DNA from: Letharia columbiana
Taxonomy: Eukaryota > Ascomycota > Lecanoromycetes > Lecanorales > Parmeliaceae
DNA length: 64,000 nucleotides
Direction of reading: 5' to 3'
Assembly (NCBI RefSeq): GCF_014066305.1
Contig: NW_023501094.1
Span: 124,001-188,000 of the forward strand
Within the stretch, counting starts at the first letter, position 1, and each line of letters opens with the position of its first letter. Position numbers and translations under genes: made by a program. The notes under the pieces were generated by a model. It saw only the letters and a program-made list of their open reading frames with translations. It had not been told where the DNA came from and searched no databases. Below, one piece after another: positions 55,294-64,000 of the stretch.

Positions 55294-57047
55294 TGGGGGG
55301 GTTTTTTTGGATGGATGGAGGGATAGAGAGGGTTTGAAAGAAGTGAGGGTGAGAGGGAGGGGGGAGAGGTGAGAGGTGAGAGGTGAGAGGTGAGAGGGTC
55401 TGCGGCGGAGCGGTCACCAATTCCCCTGGCTGGGTCGAATGCTTCCAAGACGTACCGAACCTTAAAATTATGGAGGAGCAAATATAGTAAATAAAAAGGC
55501 AGATATTGGTGTTTTTATGGAGAAGGTGTTAGTGGGAATAATATCATAATTCGCAAATGCAAATGCACATGTAAAATGCAAATGAATAAAATCAAAGTAG
55601 TAGTAACGAGGGTAAAGGGAGGAAAGGGAAAGGGAAAAAGGGAAAGGGATATCCTGGAGCCGTTCAATGTCGTGGGGCGGCGCATCGTATGTCGCACACC
55701 TATCTCACTAGCTTCCTTGTGATTTGGAAAGGACTAAACTCCCGCACTCGTGGTGGCTTTAGCGCCAAGACCCACCAACAGCCGGGATCTTACTTTAGCT
55801 CAAGTACTTTATGAGCCTACTTTACCTTTTTTATGCGATTTCATCCAGCCCACGCCTTTACTGAGCTTAATTTGATCTACACGAGTACTCATCATCACTT
55901 CACCCCAGGATAGAGAAAGAAAGGTAAGGAAGAAAAGAAAGAAAGTAAGAAAGAGAGAGAGAGAAGGAGGAGGAAGAAGAAAGAGAGAGCAGAGCCTCTC
56001 ATCCCATCTCTAATCCTTTCGCAAAAGAGTGTGGTGAGGCTGACATGAGAGGGAATTCACGAACCGCATCCACATACCCTTGTAGATCTCCAACGCATCG
56101 CCTAGTAAGGCAGCTGGCTCCGATCTTTTTTATTTTGAGTGCTGACTACATTATTATTATCACTTACCTTACTACCTTTCAACTACGGTACCACACTAAA
56201 GGACAGAGACCGTGACTTATAGGCGCATTCATGGAAAAGTAAATGTGCTGCTTTGTTTCCGAGCCAAGATCGTCGCTTGTCACAAAGCGGATCGCAGGCT
56301 GCGTCTAGCCTCCCTCAACCGAGACTTGACTCTTCTGCGACGGGGGCCCTAGATCTCTTTACCACTATGTACTACAGTAGGTACTACTACTATCACCACC
56401 AACCGTATAGGCCTATGACATGTAAAACCAGTTGCGCATTCAACCTTAACAGTAAAATGTTCTCGCTTCTCCCATCTCCTTCATTACCCTGACAGCATTT
56501 CCGTGGGGTGATGTTATAAGCGCTTGATTTGGGAAGCCGCTCAGACCACTGCTCAGATGCACGATCCCTCGACAATAATAACAAGGGGAAAGGCTCCGCG
56601 CACACCCCTTGCCTCTAGCCGTATATCCCCCCCACTTCTCAAATCCTCCCCAGAAACACTTTGCACCTTGACTGCTCTTTTCACATGGCTCCCGGTGAAC
56701 CCTCAATGAATTAAATGGTCAAGGTATGTAGGTACCCTCAGGGTTGATGGCATCCAAGTATGGCAGTCGGAGGGGAAAGGGTCCCGCATGGATCGGAGCA
56801 AATCTGCATTCTCGCCATGAAGAGATCGTAATACATAAGCTGTGTAGATAGAGTAGGTATGAAGATTGGATCTACTAGAGCGATCGCTATGCCTCTCCTG
56901 CCTTCTTTAATCATCCAAGTCGTCTGTCATGTCTTTGCTCCCAATGACTCTCCGCTCACGAGTCACATCATTCAACGCCGTCCAATGCAGATGCAAATGC
57001 AAATGCAAATGCAATGCAAGCCCCAAGCCCTTCCCATGTCGAACAAT
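55294..57047. other. SSN6 upstream region and intergenic stretch
   Basis: About 1.75 kb. Purine-rich near SSN6: GAGAGGT units at 55364-55397 and a GA-rich stretch at 55915-55995. ATGCAA hexamer repeats lie at 56992-57016. ORFs at 56253-56709 and 56859-57377 are not supported; the latter overlaps the ADAM gene. Confidence 0.45.
55364..55397. repeat. GAGAGGT heptamer tandem repeat, about 5 units
   Basis: Perfect 7-bp units 70-105 bases upstream of the SSN6 ATG, so probably in its leader, where the transcript would read ACCTCTC repeats. Confidence 0.85.
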
Positions 57048-59546
57048 TTAAGCATATCGCACACTAGGCTGCACATATCCAAGCGGTGGATACTGCGGAC
57101 CACCTTTGTAGCCTCCATACCCATGGCCACTGCCACCACGTCCTTGTCCTTGCTGCGCGCCACTCATCCATGCACCCTGCGGCATAGGGCCCCCCCACCC
57201 TTGGTTCATGGGTGGCATCATTGGCTGGGTTCGACGCGGCTGCCGAGGGCGTCTGCACCGTCGTACAATGCAGCTAAGGATGGAAAGCAGCAGAAGTCCG
57301 CCAATGCCACAGCATATTCCAATGACGAGGTTACGATTGTCATGAATCCAGCTACCGATTTCTTTGGCAGCGGTTGAACCTTTGCATTGACCCTGTTGAA
57401 AGTCAGTAATGGAAGCTCAGATGAGCGAAAAGCGGGATTTTACTTACGTTATTGCACTTCCCACCACCACCGCACACAGTACCGTCAAGGAAGTTCTGCT
57501 GCATACTGTAACAAACACCTGGACCGAACTCAGGGGAAGCACACGACAGCGTGCAGTCTTGGCTGTCACAAGCGTAAGTGTCGTTCTTCGTCGTGTACGA
57601 ACCCATCAATGTCTTGCACTGCTGATCCCTTGACGTACATTGTCCGCTTGCGCATTGGAGGCTTTGAGAGCTGTTTCCGCAGCTCTGTCCATTGGGCGCA
57701 GAGGCATCGGGGGGACAGGTCGCGTTGGTGCCACTACAAGTCTCCTGCGGGTCGCACTGGCCGGTACTGGCTCTGCATACTGTACCGGCGCTGGAGAGTT
57801 GGCAATTAGTGCAGCAGTCCTCGTTTGAGGGATCGCAGACAGCGCCATCCTTGAATTTACAGGTCGTGGCGTCGCAGCAGGCGTTGCTACCGCAATTCGC
57901 GGTGCCCCCGCAATCGCAGTCTTCGCCCTCTTCGACAATGCCGTTGCCGCATTGTTGGCCGCTGATCGTTGTAACACCTTTATTGTCGGATAGGCAGGAA
58001 CTCGAAACACTATTGCGGCCAAGGGCAGAGCAGATATTACCGACAGTGCAGGCGCTGAATGCCGATATGCCATCCACCTCATAAGGATTCATGATGTACT
58101 TGGACCCCGCATCGCAGGTAGTGGTGCTGAGAGGGCAGCATTGCTGGGAGTTGACGGTCTCGCTTGACGCACAGGTCTGCGAATCGCAGTCATGGACGGC
58201 TCCAAAGGTGTGACCGGATTCGTGGGCAATGACTTGCCATTCTGTGGAAGTCTTTGCCACCACATTGGCACCACTGACGACTTCTCCCGAGCTGTTCGTT
58301 ACATCGTTCACGCAGAGTTGGCCAAGCCATGATAAACCGACCTCAGCACCAGTTTGACAAGTAGTCAAAAGGGTCCAATAAGCATTGCTATCTGGGTTGT
58401 CACCTCGCCATTGCGAAAACGTATTGAGCCGATCTGTGATAGACGTATTGCCTCCGCAGCCAGTGTTCCATGGCGTAGCAGCCGCTGGGGTGCCAGGGCA
58501 TGTCGCGTCGCTGACAGTGAGATTCTGGAGCCCCAATGAGATATTGAAAGTACTCTCGTACACATTCGAAGCTGAGTTGATCTGAGTGATCACATTAGAG
58601 TGTGCAGTTTCGGATGAGTTGAACGACCCAGTGTAGGTGCAATCGGTAGCTACACCAATCAAAGCCACTTTTCGTGTTGTAGGACAACCAGCTGAATTAC
58701 CGATAGTGCTTTTCAGATTGACACTTCCAGAGTTACCCCCAGCAGGGATACCGCCAGTATCAATTTGTCGCTTCCCGAATAGTGAAATGATCGGTGCAGC
58801 GCCCCAAGATCCAACGCTGCGTTTCAGCACGGTTTGCTGGGGGTCGGAGTTGAAGTGTAGTTCATGAGATCTGCAGGAACCTTGAATTTCGCCAGACCTC
58901 CGTAGCTCTGTGTGCCCGTTCAATGGTCTCTTGTCGATGTCTGAATCCCGGAATATGACCATGTACTCGTCGTCAGTTAATTCCACCTCAGGGTCCAATG
59001 CGTGCTTTGTAGAGATGTAATTGGATCGTAATTGGATGTGGTGATGGTCGTGCATGATTGTAAATGCGCCTTCAAACAACGGGTCGGTTCCATCTCTCCG
59101 AATGACTATTCTGGCCCAACCTATCTTCGTCCATCTCCCATCATAATCCTGGGTCCATGCATCTCCCTTGAAAACTTTGTGCGCTCGTCGATCGATCTCC
59201 TCTGTGCGTACTAATTTGCCGTCCTGTCCTAGATACTGCACCGACGCTCCTTTTGCAATTATATCATGGTTCGGTTCCAGAGTAAGCTTCACCTGCTGCC
59301 TTTCCTGGTGAAGGTCGAAGAAGAGGTCGAAGTGTGAGTAAGCATGTACCCGGGACGAAGGCGTGCCAATTTCAGCGTTCTCGACGAGGGTCAAGTAGTT
59401 TAGAGGTTTTCTGCTCAGGGAATGTGCTGTGGCAAGCCATTAGCTTACAGTCTGCATCTCACAGTAGAAGAGTTCGTACTTTGGACAGAGGCAAATAGAA
59501 GGCATATCGTGCTGACGACTGTGCCTATTCGGCACGGCACCTTCAT
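57048..59546 (-). CDS. ADM-B: Disintegrin and metalloproteinase domain protein B (ADAM family)
   Basis: Membrane-anchored zinc protease. Exons 59480-59546, 57448-59426 and 57048-57392 (796 aa), all phases consistent. A signal peptide (MKVPCRIGTVVSTICLLFAS) is joined by a 53-nt intron to HSLSRKPLNYLTLVENAEIG. The catalytic domain holds the zinc site HESGHTFGAVHDC and the Met-turn YIMNPY. A disintegrin-like domain (CGNGIVEEGEDCDCGGTANC) and a Cys-rich region follow. The last exon gives a membrane segment (NLVIGICCGIGGLLLLSILS), a basic RRCRRPRQPRR stop-transfer and a Gly/Pro-rich cytoplasmic tail ending SVRYA. Similar proteins in dermatophytes and Aspergillus are called ADM-B. Confidence 0.93.
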
Positions 59547-60427
59547 AATCTGTCCAGAAGAAGTAGCAACAGCCAAAGACTGTGCTTGAAAGTTGATCCA
59601 GGAGACCGACAGTCAAGTCAAATTTGCAGGCGACTAAAGCAGATCTCTCAAAAGGTTTCTAGAAGAATAGGTGGGTGTTGATGGCAACGCAAGCTTCAAT
59701 TTCGTGAGGAATTTCTATTTCACAAGGCTTAGAGGAAGAGTCAGCCCTGGTGGCCCCAAGGATCCGAGAGATCGCATGCACTCCGCACCAAGCCGAGGCA
59801 CTGCGACAGAAGACCAAATGAATGGCTTGTACTCTTTGACAACAGCGAATCAACTTCAAAACTTTGGCCAGATGAGGTGAAGCAATGGAACAGGGGAAGT
59901 GGCGGTTTCGTCAAGAGCACGACAATGTGAATGAGGGGACTCGGGGAGACAATGTGAATGAGGGGACTCGGGGAGGGTCTATTGGCGTCTGGCAGCCAAA
60001 ATCGGTACCCGCGGTAACTAGAGTGTGTCTATTTAGGGAAGGTGACGAATCTCCAGGGGTCTGACAGGGGGCTCCTGGATGCGACCTAAAGTAAATGTGA
60101 GCTACACACTGCTACAGTATTGTTTTGTACTAGTACTCCGTTGATTCTTCACCACCACTACACCAGCCAGCGACACAGAGTCACAGACATGTATGCAAAT
60201 GCATTCGCATCCACGAATATCATCTTCATTTCTAAGAGTTGGAACCTAGCCGCAGTTTCCCCATATTTTCATTCAATTATCTTAGGCTATTGTACTGGTT
60301 AAAGACCTGCTTCTCGGTTCATATCTACTGGCGTAAATTTTTTGCTTGGCTATCAACGCTCAATGTAGGAAGCAACGCTCAATACCCTACTCCTTAAGAC
60401 ACTATGCAATGATCCCAAAGCAGCTTT
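59547..60427. other. Intergenic, no gene recognised
   Basis: About 880 bases between ADM-B and the end of the acetyl-CoA synthetase gene, both on the minus strand. Contains a perfect 27-bp tandem duplication. Confidence 0.5.
59922..59975. repeat. Perfect 27-bp tandem duplication
   Basis: Unit begins ACAATGTGAATGAGGGGACT and repeats once without change (59922-59948 and 59949-59975), so the duplication is recent. Confidence 0.9.
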
Positions 60428-62758
60428 CTACTTCTTCCGTGATGCCTGGACTATCTCGATGATCTTGTCGACCACACTTGGGTCCGAGAGCTAGGGCCAG
60501 AGAGTCAGCATGATGAGCGCAGGAAGAAGCTGCATCTAGACACTCACAGTAGAGGTATCCCCCAATGAATCCTCCTCTCCGGCTAGAATCTTACGCAAGA
60601 TGCGCCTCATGATCTTACCCGACCTCGTCTTAGGAAGATCATCAACGACGAATACTGCTTTCGGAGCAGCAAAAGGACCAATGGACTTCCGAACTTGAAG
60701 CACCAAATCTTTCTTAACCTGATCGTTGCTTTCGTTGCCTTCTTTGAGGGAGACGAAGGCATTGACAGCTTGGCCTGAGAGCTCGTCGTGAATGCCCACC
60801 ACTGCCGCTTCTGCAACTTGGTCTACCCAAAGTTAGCTTGTGTCTCTGTGCAAGACACTCGTTTTCACTCACGATGCTCGATGAGAGCTGCCTCGATCTC
60901 CGCTGTTGAGAGTCTGTGCCCAGAGACGTTGACCACATCGTCCACGCGGCCTCGGATCCAGTAGTAGCCTTCATGATCTCGGCCAGCGCCGTCACCAGTA
61001 AACTGCAACATGTAAGCCAAATAACAACGAGGAATACATAGCTGACTCACGTAGTAGCCCTTGTATACGTTAAGATATGTATCCATGTATCGCTTATGAG
61101 CACCCCAGATGGTTCGAGCCATGCTAGGCCATGGCTTTTTGATAGCCAGAACACCCTCTACGTCGTTGCCATGTATTTCTTCCCCAGAGACTGGATCAAT
61201 AATCGCGGGCTCGATACCAAAGAAAGGTAATGATGCGCTTCCAGGTTTAGTCGGGGTGACACCACCCAAGGGTGTAATCACGTGGGATCCAGTCTCCGTT
61301 TGCCAGTATGTCTACCGTCTCGTTAGCTGTTACAGATTGCTATGCGCATGCTTTACTCACATCGACAATATGAGCCTCCTCCTTCCCAACAATCTCAAAG
61401 TACCACTTCCAGACTTCGGCTGCGATGGGCTCGCCAACCGATCCCAAAACTCGAAGATGCTTCATTGGATGCTTGGCGTGAGAATCGCCGGCTCGTTTCA
61501 ATAATCTCAGAGCTGTTGGGGCTACGTAGAATTGAGTGACCTGGTGCTTGTCGATTACCTCCCAATATCGCGAGAAATTGGGATATGCCGGAGTGCCTTC
61601 GAAGACAACAGTAGCAATACCAAGGAGAAGAGGCGCGTATACGACGTACGTATGTCCAGTGATCCAGCCAACATCACCACCACAGAAGAACTTGTCGTTG
61701 TCGTGGATATCGAAAACATACTTGCCAGTCGCTGCTGCGCCTAGCAAGTAGCCGGCTGTGGTATGCATGACACCCTTCGGCTTGCCCGTTGATCCCGAAG
61801 TGTATAGGAGGAAGAGCGGGTCTTCCGAGTTCATAGGCTCGGGAGCGATGTAATTTGGATACTTCTCCGTTTCCTCATGCCACCAGAAGTCTCGCCCGCT
61901 GGTCCAATTCTTGGATAGATCGGCGCCCGTGCGTTTGAACACTAAGCAATGTGTGACGTTGGGGCATTGCTTCAATGCATCATCAACTATTTTCTTAGTG
62001 CCAATTATTTTGCCGCCTCTCTTGCCCTCATCACTAGTGATGACAACCCTGGAATTGGCATCAATCACCCGATCTCTGAGAGAATCCGAAGAGAAGCCCG
62101 CGAAGACGACCGAATGAACAGCACCAATACGGCTACAGGCAAGAAAAGATATCAAGGCTTCAGGCACCATGGGCAAGTAAAGGGCGACTGTGTCTCCCTT
62201 CTTCACGCCCATCTGCTTCAAGACATAGGCAAGCTGTGAGACTTCCCGGAGCAGCTCCCCGTATGATATTGTGCGACCTTCGTTTGGCTCGTCTGCTTCG
62301 TATATGATGGCTGGCTTATTGGGATGCTTGAAGGCATGACGATCGACACAATTGTACGAGGCATTGAGCCTGCCCTCGAGGAACCAAGCGTTGTCACCAT
62401 GGGTAAAAGACCCGGAATGAACAGTCTGAAAGTCTCTGTCCCACGTGAGGAGATCCCTTGCCATCTTCCCCCAGAACTTCTTTGGCTCCTCGATGGACTC
62501 TTTGTACATCTTCTGGTATTCTTCCATGCCGCTCAGGTGGGGCTTAGCGGGGTGCTTACTGCTGGGGGTCAACGATCGCAAGGAGAGGGTTTGGGTCTGG
62601 TTTGAACTCACTCAAACATCTGCTTAGGGACATGGTATGTATCTGGGCTCCATGGTCAGCAGAGGTTCTTCATCCAAACGCTTTCTTCATTTACCAGTGT
62701 CTTTCGCCTCTGCAACGACCATGGGCGCACCAGGCGGTTGAACGTCTCCTTCGCTCAT
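60428..62758 (-). CDS. facA: Acetyl-coenzyme A synthetase
   Basis: Makes acetyl-CoA from acetate, ATP and CoA; needed for growth on acetate or ethanol and for histone acetylation. Seven exons: 62695-62758, 62612-62642, 61361-62558, 61051-61311, 60873-61002, 60548-60822 and 60428-60490 (673 aa, usual length). Start [23 protein letters not shown]-binding signature [28 protein letters not shown] spans a splice site; [20 protein letters not shown]; and [13 protein letters not shown] with the catalytic, acetylation-sensitive Lys. Exon 3 could start three bases upstream (62561). The symbol is the A. nidulans name. Confidence 0.95.
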
Positions 62759-63264
62759 GGCTGGAGTTCGCTATGGGTTTGCGAATAGTTCGAGCAATGG
62801 ACTCAGAAAATATGATGGGTGTGTGAGAAAGAGAGATATACAATGCAAATGACTGGGTATTCCTGTTATTGTTTGTCGGGAACCTTCAATTTTGCAGCTG
62901 CAGCAGTAAGGGAAGCATCATGAGATCGGAGCAATGGATGGGAGCACATGGATTTGGAGGTGTTATTGGTATTGATTAAGTCCGGAGAAACGGGATCTCG
63001 GACAGACCCCGCAGAATAGGGCTACTATCTACCGCGGGGAAACTTCGTTCGTCCACAATGTCTTTCATTAATCTTACCTGCCACCTGTGGATATACCTAC
63101 GAATGATGTTTTTGACTATGGAAATGGTACATGACTTCCTGCTGCAGGTACTGGGTAGCCCAGATTTTCCGCTCCACTGAACCCAACCTCCCTACATCGA
63201 ATTCTAAAACTCCTAACCTCCGTCTACGCGTTTTCCGCCTACCGCCTACGTACTTCTGCCGCGA
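62759..63264. promoter_or_regulatory. Upstream region of acetyl-CoA synthetase
   Basis: About 500 bases between the ACS start and the end of the deacetylase relic. Contains GC-rich CCGCGGGG (63033-63040), as might bind zinc-cluster regulators, but no site can be assigned by eye. Confidence 0.35.
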
Positions 63265-64000
63265 CTAGCTAGCGAGCCTATGTATATGTCCGTCCTCATA
63301 CAGCTTCATACCCGTCAACCAAATTTCTTGCACCTCTCCCCAATCACTCAACACCACAAGGGCAGCCTTCCGGCCCATTTCATTTAGACCTGTCTTCGTC
63401 CTCCATAAGACTGGCAATGTTCTGGGATGTGCAACGGACTGCATCTGCGAAGGAACATCCACTCCATGCTTTGACATTTTGGACGCACTCGGCAACGCTG
63501 CTGCAATAACCAATCAATGTGTCCGTGCCATCGATCGTGACCATGAATCTCACTTCGTTTTGAGCATAGAGGTTTTGCGCATGCCCTACGTTTACTCCGT
63601 CGCGCAATCCTGCCATCTCAATAGCATCGCTGTTCAAGATGCAATTACTCTGGTCTGGGCGAAAGCCGATGTGGCAGTCGCAGGGTAAAGATGAATGCCG
63701 TCGGTGATGATTGGTGAGTAGGCTCCTTCGGACGAGATCAGGCCTGTGATGCTAGGAGATCGAATGGATTCATTGCGTTGAAAATATGCGTTGTCCTCTT
63801 TGCGCCGGATCCGAGAGCGCTCGTGCCAGTGTCGTAGTCTGTAGTGATATGTCCAATGGAAACGATGGTGCCACGCTGAACAAGATCTCGAAGAGGATGC
63901 TGCGTTTCCGGAGCTAATATGACCATCTTCAATGCAGAGGGAGCTTCCTCGTCGCCATAGACTGATCCTAAAGACAACTCTGCAGGGTTTTGCATGAGAC
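63265..64000 (-). pseudogene. N-acetylglucosamine-6-phosphate deacetylase-like pseudogene, truncated by window end
   Basis: The minus strand encodes, in several frames, an amidohydrolase like NagA: VSIGHITTDYDTGTSALGSG, THIFNAMNP, SPSITGLISSEGAYSPIITD, AIEMAGLRDGV, GTDTLIGYCSSVAECVQNV and MGRKAALVVLSD. To read them in order one must change frame at least three times in 500 bases: near 63765, near 63630 and near 63400. Conserved positions also look altered (HLHP to HLYP, and the NPA motif replaced by QNIA). None of the frame changes sits at a convincing intron or long homopolymer, so decay is likelier than sequencing error. The N-terminal half lies beyond position 64000. An extra intron model cannot be fully excluded. 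Confidence 0.6.

Noticed and set aside
1..64000. Secondary-metabolite cluster, mating-type locus, transposon, CRISPR or viral insert
   Set aside because: No polyketide or peptide synthetase, HMG/alpha-box gene, transposase, reverse transcriptase or spaced repeats were seen; gene functions are unrelated housekeeping types.

Overview
The window is nuclear DNA of a filamentous ascomycete (Pezizomycotina). Nearly every gene has short introns (about 45-150 nt) with GT-AG borders and CTGAC/CTAAC/TACTAAC-like branch sites. The gene content fits: a CFEM-domain membrane protein, an ADM-B type ADAM protease, a KapC/Yap-type bZIP, SSN6, a DUF427 protein and a gamma-tubulin with the MPREIIT start. I could not fix class or genus from the sequence.

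Layout, left to right. 1-16 kb: a fragment of a minus-strand gene, an Mnn9/Anp1-family mannosyltransferase, a secreted acidic-tail protein, a PEX4-like E2, a small unknown ORF, a decayed wax-synthase-like gene, a PTPA phosphatase activator, exosome subunit RRP46, an NAD kinase, and a large Ser/Pro-rich protein. 18-31 kb: an unrecognised, probably mitochondrial protein, the KEOPS subunit PCC1, CDC14, gamma-tubulin, PMP3 and a CFEM single-pass protein. 31-43 kb: a DUF427 protein, a BTB pseudogene facing away from an intact BTB gene, the 11-exon SNU13 gene, the V-ATPase c subunit, a COX24/mS38-like mitochondrial protein, and a G-alpha subunit. 46-64 kb: a bZIP factor, a membrane protein with an incomplete model, SSN6/CYC8, ADM-B, acetyl-CoA synthetase, and a broken N-acetylglucosamine-6-phosphate deacetylase-like gene cut by the window end.

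The genes are mostly unrelated housekeeping functions: RNA processing, cell cycle, vacuole, mitochondria, acetate metabolism and cell wall. I see no biosynthetic cluster, CRISPR array, intact transposon, rRNA or convincing tRNA. No previously undescribed multi-gene system is evident.

The most striking observation is SNU13. Its conserved 125-residue protein can be rebuilt exactly only by joining 11 exons, including exons of 8, 14, 16 and 16 nt and one GC-AG intron, in a 1.1-kb locus that is two-thirds intron. A second theme is gene models broken by single-base frame changes, mostly in C/G runs (PEX4, the Ser/Pro-rich gene, COX24, a small ORF, the wax-synthase relic). In otherwise intact genes this looks more like sequencing or assembly indels than biology. 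A third theme is true decay: the BTB and deacetylase relics carry several lesions each. All exon junctions were deduced by eye from reading frames and splice signals, with no transcript evidence.
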